A DNA stretch of 64,000 nt from Rhizorhabdus dicambivorans. GTDB lineage: Bacteria > Pseudomonadota > Alphaproteobacteria > Sphingomonadales > Sphingomonadaceae. A program made the position numbers and the translations under genes. The notes under the pieces are model-generated. The model was not told the DNA's origin, made no database searches, and saw only the letters and a program-made list of their open reading frames with translations. Below are positions 1 to 8,988 of the stretch, in pieces (position 1 is the stretch's first letter; each line of letters opens with the position of its first letter). The stretch is taken from NCBI RefSeq assembly GCF_002355275.1, contig NZ_CP023449.1, positions 4,256,001-4,320,000 of the forward strand, read 5' to 3'.

Positions 1-2
1 AG

Positions 3-2063
3 GGCACGGCCGGCCTGCAACAGTTGACCCCGGGCCTGGTCACCTATCAGGTTGCCGCGGCCTTCCTGCCTTATATTCGCGGCATCGGCTCGTCGCTGTC
101 GCAAAATGGCTTCGACAGTTCGATCGCGATCTACATCGACGGCATCTACCAGGCGAACAAGGCGTCCAACATCTTCGACCTCAACAGCATCGAGCGGATC
201 GAGGTGCTGAAGGGGCCGCAGGGCACGCTGTTCGGCCGCAACGCCACCGGCGGTGCGATCAACGTCATCACCAAGGATCCCGGCCAGCGCGCGGAATTCA
301 GGATCGAGGCGGGCTACGGCCGTTTCGACGAGAGGCGGCTGCGGGCCTATGCCAGCGCGCCGATCACCGAGACGCTGGGCGCGAATGTCGGCATCGCGCT
401 CCGCAAGGACGACGGCTATGTCAAGGATCGCGCCCTCGGCCGCAACATCGCCATAACCGATCGTTTCGCACTGTCGGCCAAGATGCGCTGGTCACCGAGC
501 GACAGGTTCGATGCGCGGCTGTCCTTCCTGTACAACGATGACTCGGACAACTCGTCGCTTTCGGTCCACGTGCTGCCGGGCACGCTGTCCACCGCCGCGT
601 CGCGCGGCATCCCCACCACCTCGAACAATTATGAATCCCGCCTCAGCGGCGTGCCGACAATCACCAACAAATCACACGGCATCACCCTCAACATGCGATA
701 TGATGCGGGCTTCGCCGATCTGGTCTCGATCAGCGGCTATCGCAAGGGCCGGGCCCTTTCCTTCTCCGACGGCGATCTGTCCCCGGCCAATCTCGCCTAT
801 TCGGCCGCGCCGCAGAGCGGCCGGCAGGCTTCCCAGGAATTGCAGCTCGTCTCGAACAAGGGCGGCCCGCTGCAGTGGATCACCGGGCTCTACTATATCT
901 GGGACAATCAGGGCTATGCGAACAACGCCAACCAGCGCGGCCTGAACAGCGCCAGCAACGTGCCGCCGCCGCCGGTGACGCCGGCTGATCTGCTCGTGCC
1001 GGGCGCGTCGGTGGTCGGTTTCACGACGCGGGCCACCACACGCAGCAAGGCCGCCTTCGCCCAGGCATCCTATCACCTGACCGACGCCGACCAGATCACC
1101 GTCGGCCTGCGCTACAGCCATGAGAGCAAGGCGCTGAAGGGCATCCAGTACCGGCGGACCGGCGTGGCGGGCGTGGGTGGTGCCCCGGCATCCTTCCTCG
1201 ACACGCAGCTCGCGGCGGTCGATACGTCCAAGAGCTTCTCGCGCGTGACGTGGCGCGCCGCCTATGATCATCAGTTCAACGATGATCTGATGGGCTACAT
1301 CAGCTACAATCGGGGCTTCAAGAGCGGCGGCTTCAACCCCACCGTGGTCAATGCCAACCCTCCGGCCGTCGATCCCGAAACGCTGGACGCCTATGAGATC
1401 GGCCTCAAGAGCGAGTTCTTCGACCGCAGGCTCCGCTTCAACATCGCGGCATTCTATTATGATTATCGGGATATCCAGGTGCAGCTCATTTCCGCTGCCA
1501 ACAGCCTGACGACCACCGAAAATGCCGGTGCTGCCGAGACCTACGGCCTCGATATCGACCTCGAAGCGGTGCCGAGCGACGTGCTCAAGATCCGCGCCGG
1601 CCTCAACCTGCTGCACTCGAAATACACCAAATATCCGGCCGCCTCGGTCTTCGTACCGCGCGTCGTCGCGGGAACCAGCACGCCCACCGGCGGCAATGTG
1701 CAGGTCGGCCTCAACGCGAAGGGCTTCGACACCGTCTTCGCGCCGAAGATCACCGCCAATATCGGCTTCGATTATGACATCCCGGTCGGCAACTCGCGGA
1801 TCACCCTGTCCGGGTCGGCCTATTACAACGATGGCTATGATGTGTCGCCCGGCGGGATAAACGCCCATGTCGAGGCGTTTGAGACGGTCAACGGCTCGAT
1901 CACCTATTACGGCCCCGATGACCGCTATTTCGTGCGGCTATGGGGTGAGAACCTCACCAAGGACGTCCATCCCATCTATCTGTCGCCCCAGTCGCTTGCC
2001 TATCAGGTCGCGAACAACCGGCCCATCAGCTACGGGGTAACCGTTGGATTTTCCTTGAACTGA
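3..2063 (+). CDS. TonB-dependent outer membrane receptor, 5' partial
   Basis: The reading frame is open from the window edge, so the signal peptide, TonB box and first part of the plug are outside; about 686 residues are visible. The visible plug carries YIDGIYQ, IERIEVLKGPQGTLFGRNATGG and GAINVITKDP-type segments typical of the TonB receptor plug. A long beta-barrel with alternating aromatic strands follows and ends in YGVTVGFSLN. Family knowledge: such receptors import large or scarce substrates across the outer membrane using TonB energy. It is directly followed by a P450 and dehydrogenase operon on the same strand, so I infer it imports the substrate of that pathway. Which substrate cannot be read from the sequence. 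The TTG near position 24 is not a start; coding continues upstream of it. Confidence 0.93.
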   Translation, partial: GTAGLQQLTPGLVTYQVAAAFLPYIRGIGSSLSQNGFDSSIAIYIDGIYQANKASNIFDLNSIERIEVLKGPQGTLFGRNATGGAINVITKDPGQRAEFRIEAGYGRFDERRLRAYASAPITETLGANVGIALRKDDGYVKDRALGRNIAITDRFALSAKMRWSPSDRFDARLSFLYNDDSDNSSLSVHVLPGTLSTAASRGIPTTSNNYESRLSGVPTITNKSHGITLNMRYDAGFADLVSISGYRKGRALSFSDGDLSPANLAYSAAPQSGRQASQELQLVSNKGGPLQWITGLYYIWDNQGYANNANQRGLNSASNVPPPPVTPADLLVPGASVVGFTTRATTRSKAAFAQASYHLTDADQITVGLRYSHESKALKGIQYRRTGVAGVGGAPASFLDTQLAAVDTSKSFSRVTWRAAYDHQFNDDLMGYISYNRGFKSGGFNPTVVNANPPAVDPETLDAYEIGLKSEFFDRRLRFNIAAFYYDYRDIQVQLISAANSLTTTENAGAAETYGLDIDLEAVPSDVLKIRAGLNLLHSKYTKYPAASVFVPRVVAGTSTPTGGNVQVGLNAKGFDTVFAPKITANIGFDYDIPVGNSRITLSGSAYYNDGYDVSPGGINAHVEAFETVNGSITYYGPDDRYFVRLWGENLTKDVHPIYLSPQSLAYQVANNRPISYGVTVGFSLN

Positions 2064-2096
2064 ATGATGATTTTCTCAGAAATTGAGGCTGTCCAG

Positions 2097-3320
2097 ATGA
2101 TTACGCTTGATCCATCCAAGATTCGGGATGTCGATATCTATGGATCGATCAAGCAGCAGCCTTATGAATATTATGTGAAATGGGCCACGGAGCCGCCCTT
2201 CTACATCATGGTGGAGGGCGCTCCGCAGCTGGTGTGCACGCGGATGGCCGACACCCGCGCGGTGCTGGAAGATCATGCCCGCTTCTCCAGCGTGAAGCGG
2301 CCCTATCCAGGCACCCAGGGCTTCTACTTTTTCAATTCGATGCCCAGCGTCACCGATTCCGATCCGCCCACCCATACGAGGCGGCGGCGGCTGATGGCGC
2401 CGGCCTTCTCGCCGCGCAAGCTGGTCGAGCTCGAACAGAGCGTTGCCGCCCAGGTCGATCGCGTGCTGGACGAGGTCGATGCGATCGACGGCCCGTTCGA
2501 CGCCGTGTCGGACTTCGCCGTGCCGATCGCCATGCACACCCTGCTCGGCCAGGTCTGCGACATTCCGTCCGAGGACTGGCCGATTTTTACCGGGCTGATC
2601 TCCGCCCAGCGCGCCGCCTTCAGCCAGTTGGAAGGCAATGCCGCGGAGAAGCATGCCTATCACGCGGCATGGGATCGCGCCTGGCGCTATTGCGAAGACG
2701 CGATCGCGCGCCGCCGGGCCGCGCCTACCGACGATCTGGTGAGCAACATGATCCAGGCCCAGGAGCGGGGCAGCGAGCTCACCGCGGAGGAATTGTTCGC
2801 CACGCTGGTCATCCTCTATTCGGCGGGTATCGGCGGGCTGATCAACTATCCCGCCTGGACGCTGTGGCGGCTGGGCCGGCATCCCGACCAGCTTGCCCTG
2901 CTCCGGCAGGACCCGGCACTGATCGCGGGCACCATCACCGAATCGCTGCGCATGGACCCCTCATCCTATGCGTCGCTGCGGTATGCGGCCGGCGACTTCG
3001 AGTTCGAGGGCGCGCAGGTGACCGAGGGGATGCCCGTGCACACGCTGAGCGCGAGCGGCAATTACGATCCAGAGCGTTTCCCGGACCCGCTGCGCTTCGA
3101 CATCACCCGGCCCACCGACTGGAAGACGCTCACCAGCTTCGGCCATGGCGTCCACCACTGCATCGGCAATGGCCTCGCCCGCATGGTCACCCGCACCGCC
3201 GTCGCGAGGATCGTCCAGCGCTATCCGGGACTGCGGCTGGAGACACCGGACTTCGTGCCACGGGTCGAGGGCGTGCTGAAGCAGCGTGCCCCGGTTTCCG
3301 TGCCCATGCTGCTTCGCTGA
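2097..3320 (+). CDS. Cytochrome P450 lacking the usual I-helix acid-alcohol pair
   Basis: Class I-type bacterial P450 of 407 residues, soluble, probably a monooxygenase. The heme-binding motif FGHGVHHCIG is present with Cys355 as thiolate ligand, and the K-helix ExxR is E282-S-L-R285. The I-helix reads YSAGIGGLIN at about 241-250, where most P450s have AGxD/E-T. Here Gly-Gly replaces the acid and the threonine that normally help protonate bound oxygen. Start choice: ATG 2097 has GAGG eight bases upstream; ATGs at 2064 and 2067 touch the stop of the preceding gene and would add 10-11 residues. It is second in the plus-strand operon. No ferredoxin or reductase gene is next to it, so its electron donor is elsewhere or it uses peroxide (inference). 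Confidence 0.9.
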   Translation: MITLDPSKIRDVDIYGSIKQQPYEYYVKWATEPPFYIMVEGAPQLVCTRMADTRAVLEDHARFSSVKRPYPGTQGFYFFNSMPSVTDSDPPTHTRRRRLMAPAFSPRKLVELEQSVAAQVDRVLDEVDAIDGPFDAVSDFAVPIAMHTLLGQVCDIPSEDWPIFTGLISAQRAAFSQLEGNAAEKHAYHAAWDRAWRYCEDAIARRRAAPTDDLVSNMIQAQERGSELTAEELFATLVILYSAGIGGLINYPAWTLWRLGRHPDQLALLRQDPALIAGTITESLRMDPSSYASLRYAAGDFEFEGAQVTEGMPVHTLSASGNYDPERFPDPLRFDITRPTDWKTLTSFGHGVHHCIGNGLARMVTRTAVARIVQRYPGLRLETPDFVPRVEGVLKQRAPVSVPMLLR

Positions 3321-3322
3321 CG

Positions 3323-3781
3323 GTGGCCGACCTGTTCCACATCGGCCTGACGGTCGGCGATATCGGGCGATCGATCCGCTTCTACGTCGATGTCGCCGGG
3401 CTGAAGGAAGCGACGCCGGTGGACCATGCCAGCGCGGCATTCGATCGGCTGACCGACAATCCGGGTTCGCGGCTGCTGTCGGTGATGCTGTCGGGCAACG
3501 GCTTCCTGCTGCAGCTCAACCAGTATCTCAGCGGCGGTGGGGAGCGGCTCGATCTGCGCCACAACAATATCGGAAGCCCACATCTGGCATTCTTCGTGCC
3601 CGATGTGGACGCACGATATACCGAACTGAAGCAGCGCCACGACGTCACGATCACGTCGCCCCTGATCGACAATGCCAGCGGCACGCTGCGCAGCTTCTAC
3701 GTCGCCGATCCCGACGGCGTCCCGGTCGAGTTCCTGCAGCGCCTTCGCGAGGTCGACTATCATGCCAGAGTGATCGAATGA
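3323..3781 (+). CDS. VOC-family (glyoxalase/extradiol dioxygenase fold) protein
   Basis: A 152-residue single VOC module: FHIGLTVGDIGRSIRFYVDV opens the first beta-alpha-beta unit, and PHLAFFVPDVD and DPDGVPVEFLQ mark the second. The likely metal ligands His6, the His of SPHLAFF and the Glu of VPVEF are all present. Members include glyoxalase I, methylmalonyl-CoA epimerase and small dioxygenases, and the sequence does not decide between these. GTG 3323 is the only sensible start after the P450 stop three bases earlier; it lacks a clear ribosome-binding site, so translation is probably coupled to the P450. Its stop overlaps the next start (ATGA). Context makes a catabolic lyase, isomerase or dioxygenase step likely. 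Confidence 0.82.
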   Translation: MADLFHIGLTVGDIGRSIRFYVDVAGLKEATPVDHASAAFDRLTDNPGSRLLSVMLSGNGFLLQLNQYLSGGGERLDLRHNNIGSPHLAFFVPDVDARYTELKQRHDVTITSPLIDNASGTLRSFYVADPDGVPVEFLQRLREVDYHARVIE

Positions 3782-4599
3782 GCAGCAGCCCACGGCGCCG
3801 CACCGCACTGATTACCGGCGGGAGCCGTGGCATCGGCCAGGCGATCGCGACGAGGCTCGCGATCGATCATGATCTGGTGATCGGCTATCGCACACGGAGC
3901 GACACCGCCGAGGAGACCGCCGCGACCTGCCGGTCGCTGGGTGCGCAGGCGATGATCCATGTCTGCGACATCACTGATCCTGCATCTCTGGCGCAGTTGG
4001 CCGATGTCGCCATCGATCGCTTCGGGCGGATCGATAGCCTGGTCACCAATGCCGCGACCGGGCTGCATTGGCCGATCAGCGTCTCGGGCTGGCAGCAGGT
4101 CCACGACGCCGTACAGGTCATCGCCGGCAGCCTCGCCGAACTGGTCTCGCGGCTGGCGCCCCATATGGAGCAGGGCGGCCGCATCGTCGCGATCAGCGGG
4201 CTCGACAGCAGGCTCGCGGTCGCCGACCATGGCCTGATCGGCGCCGGCAAGGCCGCGATCGAGGCGATGATCCGCAATCTGGCGATGGAGCTGGGCCCGC
4301 GCGGGATCACCGCCAATGCGGTCATTCCCGGCGCGACCCGCACCGAATCGCTCGAACGCGCGCTCGAACGCAAGCCGGGATCCGAACAGCCGCTGATCGA
4401 CTGCATTCCGGCCGGCCGTCTCGCCACCCCTGCCGATGTCGCGCATGTGGTCGCGTTCCTGTGCTCGGCCGGCGCAGCTTATGTGAACGGCACCTCCATC
4501 CTCGTCGATGGCGGCTTCAGCGCGGGCAATTTCTGGACCCGCCATCAACGGACGTCGCTCGAAAAGGGCGGCTGGTCCGCCAGACCCCTGGGACAATGA
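3778..4599 (+). CDS. SDR-fold protein, FabL-like, catalytic Tyr replaced
   Basis: A 273-residue short-chain dehydrogenase/reductase fold. The cofactor motif TGGSRGIG (about 13-20) favours NADP(H), and NAAT (91-94) and the C-terminal PAGRLATPADVA and VDGGFSAGNF blocks are in place. Compared from memory with the Bacillus enoyl-ACP reductase FabL, the SxxxxS...YxxxxxxK region aligns without gaps (Ser140, Lys158), but the catalytic Tyr is His151 here. The classical YxxxK tyrosine is also absent (Ile at that position). It may therefore be an altered-mechanism reductase, a binding protein or an inactive paralogue. Start ATG 3778 overlaps the VOC stop by four bases. An SDR is certain; the reaction is not. 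Confidence 0.85.
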   Translation: MSSSPRRRTALITGGSRGIGQAIATRLAIDHDLVIGYRTRSDTAEETAATCRSLGAQAMIHVCDITDPASLAQLADVAIDRFGRIDSLVTNAATGLHWPISVSGWQQVHDAVQVIAGSLAELVSRLAPHMEQGGRIVAISGLDSRLAVADHGLIGAGKAAIEAMIRNLAMELGPRGITANAVIPGATRTESLERALERKPGSEQPLIDCIPAGRLATPADVAHVVAFLCSAGAAYVNGTSILVDGGFSAGNFWTRHQRTSLEKGGWSARPLGQ

Positions 4600-4608
4600 G
4601 AGCACACC

Positions 4609-5010
4609 ATGGCATCCGATCATGATCTTATCCCGGCGCTGCTTGCCGCCCAGTCGAAGGGAGACTGGGACGCGATGTTCGCCGTGATGCATGAGGATGG
4701 CGTCTTCGAGCTGCCCTTTCTCAAGCAGCGCTTCGAAGGCCGCGCCGAGATCGAACAGCGCATGGCCCCGTCGATAGACCGCATGATCGGCCTCACCTTC
4801 TCGGATATCGAGGTGCGCGACATGGCCGAGCCCGGCTGGATGATCGCCCATTTCAAGGGGAATGCGACAGTCCGCCCGACCGGGCGCCCCTATCGGCAGA
4901 CCTATGTCGGGATATTCCGGGTCGTCGACGGCAAGATCGCGCTTTTCCAGGAATATTTCGACACGCTGGAACTCGCCATCGCCTGCGCGCGGGTCGAGCC
5001 CGTGGCATGA
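4609..5010 (+). CDS. SnoaL/NTF2-like fold protein
   Basis: A 133-residue protein of the NTF2-like cone fold. It begins with helices containing LLAAQSKGDWDAMFAVMHED, followed by FEGRAEIEQRM and a curved sheet with YRQTYVGIFRVVDGKIALFQEYFD, which is the typical C-terminal strand pair of SnoaL-like polyketide cyclases, ketosteroid isomerases and limonene-epoxide hydrolases. These catalyse isomerisation, cyclisation or hydrolysis of small hydrophobic compounds in the cytoplasm. The start ATG 4609 lies nine bases after the preceding stop, and its own stop overlaps the next start (ATGA). Its place between two dehydrogenases suggests it processes an intermediate of the pathway. The exact reaction is unknown. 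Confidence 0.8.
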   Translation: MASDHDLIPALLAAQSKGDWDAMFAVMHEDGVFELPFLKQRFEGRAEIEQRMAPSIDRMIGLTFSDIEVRDMAEPGWMIAHFKGNATVRPTGRPYRQTYVGIFRVVDGKIALFQEYFDTLELAIACARVEPVA

Positions 5011-5792
5011 GCGGGGCGCCGGAGCTTGCAGGACGCACCGCGCTCGTCGTCGGCGGAGGGTCGGGAATAGGCAGGGCCAGCGCGCTGGCGCTGGCTCGGC
5101 ACGGCGCCGCCATCGCCGTGGCCGATCTGGACCTTGCCGCGGCGGCGGCCGTCGCCGCGGAGATAGAGGCGACCGGCGCCTCCGCCTGCGCCCTGCCGGT
5201 CGACGTCACCGACCTCGCCTCGGTCGAGGAGGCACATCGTACCGCCATGACCCGGCTGGGCCCGGTCGATATCCTGATCAACAGCGCCGGCGCGAACGAG
5301 CGCGGCAACAGCGGACATGCGGTGGCCGAGATCGATCTGGAACGCTGGGACGCGATACTCCGGCTGAACCTCTACGGCACCCTGCATTGCTGCCGCGTGG
5401 CCGCCCGATCCATGATTGGGCGCGGATGGGGCCGGATCGTCAATATCGGCTCGGCGGCGGGCTATCGGCTCGAAGCCGGCGGGGGTGCCTATGCCGTGTC
5501 CAAGGCCGCCATCCCCGCCCTCACAAAGATTCTCGCGAAGGAGGTTGGGCGGCACGGCGTGACGGCGAATGTGGTCGTGCCCTTCTTCACCGACACGCCG
5601 ATGCTGCGCCGCCGCTTTCCGGACCGGCAATCGATGGACGCCGCGCTGCAATCCGGGGCCCTCGCCAGCCCGATGGGCGTGGTGCTCGACGCCGAGGATC
5701 AGGCGGCGGCGGTGCTGTATCTCTGCCTTGAATCCGGCCGCTACGTCACCGGCCAGTCGATCCACGTCAATGGCGGCTCATGGATGCCCTGA
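5007..5792 (+). CDS. Short-chain dehydrogenase/reductase
   Basis: Classical SDR of 261 residues. The dinucleotide motif VGGGSGIGRA lies at about 15-24, an acidic residue in VADLD suggests NAD preference, NSAG is at 92-95, and the catalytic set Ser149, Tyr162, Lys166 (AYAVSK) is complete. The C-terminal YVTGQSIHVNGG is standard. The start ATG 5007 overlaps the preceding stop by four bases, so translational coupling is likely. In contrast to the SDR at 3778-4599 this one has all catalytic residues, so it is probably the operon's active alcohol/ketone oxidoreductase. Substrate unknown. Confidence 0.9.
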   Translation: MSGAPELAGRTALVVGGGSGIGRASALALARHGAAIAVADLDLAAAAAVAAEIEATGASACALPVDVTDLASVEEAHRTAMTRLGPVDILINSAGANERGNSGHAVAEIDLERWDAILRLNLYGTLHCCRVAARSMIGRGWGRIVNIGSAAGYRLEAGGGAYAVSKAAIPALTKILAKEVGRHGVTANVVVPFFTDTPMLRRRFPDRQSMDAALQSGALASPMGVVLDAEDQAAAVLYLCLESGRYVTGQSIHVNGGSWMP

Positions 5793-5835
5793 GCCCGAAG
5801 GCCGCCCGACGACCATCATGTGAAAGGAGTTCCCC

Positions 5836-7557
5836 ATGCAGTGTCGACATGATCTGGTGATCAGGGGCGGCACGATCGCGGACGGATCGGGCGGCGCGCT
5901 GTTCGAGGCCGACGTCGCGGTGCAGGGCGGCCGCATCGTCGAGATCGGGCGGGTGGCCGGGACGGGCGCCGAGGAGATCGACGCCAAGGGCCTGCTCGTC
6001 ACCCCCGGCTTCGTCGACATCCACACCCATTATGACGGCCAGATCACCTGGGAGGACAGGCTGGCCTCCTCCTCGCTGCACGGCGTCACGACGATCCTCG
6101 CCGGGAACTGCGGCGTGGGATTCGCGCCGTGCCGGCCCGATCACCGCGACCTGCTGGTGAAGGTGATGGAGGGTGTCGAGGACATACCCGAAATCGTCAT
6201 GACCGAGGGGCTTCCCTGGAACTGGGAAAGCTTTCCCGAATATCTGGACAGCCTGGAGAGCCGCAGGAGCGATATCGATTTCGCCGTGCAGGTTCCCCAT
6301 TCGGCGGTTCGTGTCTTCGTGATGGGGAAACGCGGCGCCGATCTGGAGCCGCCGACCCATGACGATCTCGCCCAGATGCGCAGGATCGTCACCGAGGGGA
6401 TTCGCGCGGGCGCGCTGGGGGTGTCGACCTCGCGCTGCCTCAGCCACCGGACCCGCGCCGGCGCGCTCGCGCCGAGCGTGCTGACCGAGGAGGAGGAACT
6501 CATCGCGCTCGCCCATGGCCTGCGCGATGCCGGGGCCGGCGTGTTCCAGATCATTCCCCGCACGGCGGCCGACGATACCGATCCGGTGCAGGAAATGGCG
6601 ATGATGCGCCGCCTGATGGTCGCATCGGGCAGGCCGCTGTCGTTCACCCTGCTGCACAAGAGCGAACGTCCGCAGCAGCTGAATATCATCCTGGGCGAAC
6701 TGGAGGCGATCCGGGCCGAAGGGCTGCCGATGCTGGCCCAGGTCTGCCCGCGTCCGCTCGGCGTGTTGTTCGGCCTCGATCTGTCCTTCCATCCATTTCG
6801 CTTCCGGCCCAGCTACGCGGCGATCGAGCATCTGCCGTTGGCCGAGCGCGTCGCGGCGATGCGCGATCCGGCGCTCCGCGCCCGGCTGCTGGCCGAACGA
6901 CCGGAGCACAGCAACCCGGCCTTCGTGCGCATCACCGGCGCGATCGACACTCTGTGCGAGCTCGGCGATCCTCCGAATTACGAGCCCGGCCCCGAAGACA
7001 CGCTCGCCGCCCGCGCCCGGACCATGGGGATCAGCGCGGCCGAACTCGCCTATGACATATTGATCTCGGACGGCGGCACCAAACTCCTGCTCTGGCCGGC
7101 CGCCAACTATGTCGGGCACAGCCTCGACGAGGTCCGTCCGCTGCTCACGCGCAATGATACGCTGATCGCGCTGGGCGATGGCGGCGCGCATTACGGCATG
7201 ATCTGCGACAGCAGCTACACCACCACGCTGCTGGCCTATTGGACCCGCGATCGTGGCCGCGACCTGATCGCCCTGCCCCAGGCCGTGAAGTCGCTGTCGC
7301 ACGACACCGCCCGCGCGGTCGGCCTCAGTGATCGCGGCCGCATCGCCGTCGGCCTGAGGGGCGATCTCAACCTGATCGACTATGATCGGCTCGGGCTCCA
7401 GCTTCCGTACATCCGCCGCGACCTTCCAGCGGGCGGCCGCCGCCTGCACCAGGGCGCGACCGGATATCGGGCGACGATCGTCAACGGCGTGCCGGCCTAT
7501 CGCGATGGAGCGGCAACCGGCGCCCTGCCCGGCCGACTGATCCGCGGCCCGCGCTGA
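5836..7557 (+). CDS. D-aminoacylase-type amidohydrolase (first copy)
   Basis: A 573-residue amidohydrolase of the N-acyl-D-amino-acid deacylase branch. It opens with DLVIRGGTIADGSGG and has the metal-binding pair His63-x-His65 (FVDIHTHYDGQ), the bridging Cys92 in AGNCGVGFAP and a late acidic motif GDGGAHYG, all family hallmarks. Such enzymes hydrolyse N-acyl groups from D-amino acids or related amides in the cytoplasm. Relatives are often annotated as dihydroorotase-like or as having unclear substrates. A good ribosome-binding site, AAGGAG, lies about seven bases before ATG 5836. It is last in the plus-strand operon. A second homologue of equal length sits in the facing operon at 8985-10706. 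Confidence 0.9.
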   Translation: MQCRHDLVIRGGTIADGSGGALFEADVAVQGGRIVEIGRVAGTGAEEIDAKGLLVTPGFVDIHTHYDGQITWEDRLASSSLHGVTTILAGNCGVGFAPCRPDHRDLLVKVMEGVEDIPEIVMTEGLPWNWESFPEYLDSLESRRSDIDFAVQVPHSAVRVFVMGKRGADLEPPTHDDLAQMRRIVTEGIRAGALGVSTSRCLSHRTRAGALAPSVLTEEEELIALAHGLRDAGAGVFQIIPRTAADDTDPVQEMAMMRRLMVASGRPLSFTLLHKSERPQQLNIILGELEAIRAEGLPMLAQVCPRPLGVLFGLDLSFHPFRFRPSYAAIEHLPLAERVAAMRDPALRARLLAERPEHSNPAFVRITGAIDTLCELGDPPNYEPGPEDTLAARARTMGISAAELAYDILISDGGTKLLLWPAANYVGHSLDEVRPLLTRNDTLIALGDGGAHYGMICDSSYTTTLLAYWTRDRGRDLIALPQAVKSLSHDTARAVGLSDRGRIAVGLRGDLNLIDYDRLGLQLPYIRRDLPAGGRRLHQGATGYRATIVNGVPAYRDGAATGALPGRLIRGPR

Positions 7558-7575
7558 GATCGAAAGGCGCGTTCG

Positions 7576-8988
7576 TCAGGCTCGCCTGCGCGGATCGTCG
7601 TTGGGCAAGCTCCAGGCCGCCAGGCCGCAGACGATGCAGATCAACAGGATGAACAGGAAGCCCAGCCGGAAGCTCAGCACCGACGGGACCGGCGCATCCA
7701 TGCCCGCCGCCTGCTGGTTCGCGGTGGCGAGGAGCAGCATCACGAGCTGCGCCCCGATCGCCGAGAAGGCGGCGCGGAACACGGTGGACAGGCCGGTGAT
7801 CTCCCCCGCCCGCTCGGGCGGGGAGGCCGCCAGCAGGATATTGGGTATCGCGACATAGCATACCAGATAGCCGGCACCTTCCAGCAGCATCCCCACCATC
7901 ACCACGGGCAACCGATCGTGGAAGAACAGGATCAGCGTCCAGCCGGTGGCTGCCATGACCGCCCCGCTCAACAGGCCGAACCGCCCGCCGCGCCGCGCGA
8001 TGACCCGCCCGCACCAGGCGCTGGACAACACGCCCACCAGCCGCACCGGCATCAGCAGCGATCCGGCCACCCCCGCCGCCAGGCCGAAGCCGACCGCGGC
8101 GCCCTTCTGCTGAAGCAGCATCGCCATGATGAGCGTGTGCTGGGTCATGCCCGCGCCCACCATCGCCATGCAGAAATAGGCGGTGGCGATACGCCGGTCG
8201 GCCAGCGCGCGGAGGTGGATCAGCGGATAGGCCTGCCGCAGTTGGTGGCGCGCCCAATAGCCGAGCAGCAGCAGCGATCCCGCCAGCATCGCCAGCACCA
8301 GGGGATCGCCCCATCCCCGGTCCTTGCCCAGGGTCAGCGCGAGCAGGAAGCCGGTGATGGCCGGCACGAACAGCACGCCCTGCACCATGTCGACCCGGTT
8401 GGCCTGGCCGGTGGCGCTCGCTCTCCTCGGCACCCAGGCCCAGACGACAGCCGCGCTCAGGACTGCCCACGCCCCGCTGGCGACGAAGATGCTGTTCCAG
8501 CCGGCCGTGTCGACCAGCAGACCGCCCACCGCCAGGCCGATGGCGGCGGATCCGGTCGCCGCCGCCAATACGATGCCCACCGTCATCGGCACGCGATCGG
8601 CTGGCATGTTCTGGCGGATCAAGGCCAGGCAGAGCGGCAGGATCGCACCACTGGCGCCCTGCAGCGCGGCACCGACGACGATGCCGATCAGGTTCCGCGA
8701 CAAGGCACTGATGCTGGATCCCGCGATCGTGATCGTCAGCACGATCAGGAGCAGCCGGCGATGCCCGTAAAGGTCGCCGAGCCGGCCGCACAGCGCCGCC
8801 GCCGCCGCCGAGACCAGCAGGCATGCGGTGATGATCCACCCCACGCCCGCCGGATCATGGAAGACGCGGGTCAGCGACGGCAGCGCCGTATAGACCATCG
8901 TCACTTCCAGCGAACTGCAGATCTCGGCGATGACGAGCGCGACGATGAACAGCCGGCTGGTCGCCGGGCTCATGGCGGGCGCGGTCAC
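7576..8988 (-). CDS. MFS transporter, DHA2 (14-helix) type
   Basis: A 470-residue multi-pass membrane protein. The N-terminal half contains TMVYTALPSLTRVFH followed by GRLGDLYGHRRLLL, the loop 2-3 motif of the major facilitator superfamily, and hydrophobic segments continue to the end, giving about 14 helices as in DHA2 drug:proton antiporters. The start could be GTG 8988, which overlaps the stop of the upstream amidohydrolase (GTGA), or ATG 8973. It is last in the minus-strand operon and converges on the plus-strand operon with an 18-base gap. Likely role: export or uptake of a pathway compound; direction cannot be told from the sequence. Confidence 0.88.
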   Translation of the reverse strand: MTAPAMSPATSRLFIVALVIAEICSSLEVTMVYTALPSLTRVFHDPAGVGWIITACLLVSAAAAALCGRLGDLYGHRRLLLIVLTITIAGSSISALSRNLIGIVVGAALQGASGAILPLCLALIRQNMPADRVPMTVGIVLAAATGSAAIGLAVGGLLVDTAGWNSIFVASGAWAVLSAAVVWAWVPRRASATGQANRVDMVQGVLFVPAITGFLLALTLGKDRGWGDPLVLAMLAGSLLLLGYWARHQLRQAYPLIHLRALADRRIATAYFCMAMVGAGMTQHTLIMAMLLQQKGAAVGFGLAAGVAGSLLMPVRLVGVLSSAWCGRVIARRGGRFGLLSGAVMAATGWTLILFFHDRLPVVMVGMLLEGAGYLVCYVAIPNILLAASPPERAGEITGLSTVFRAAFSAIGAQLVMLLLATANQQAAGMDAPVPSVLSFRLGFLFILLICIVCGLAAWSLPNDDPRRRA

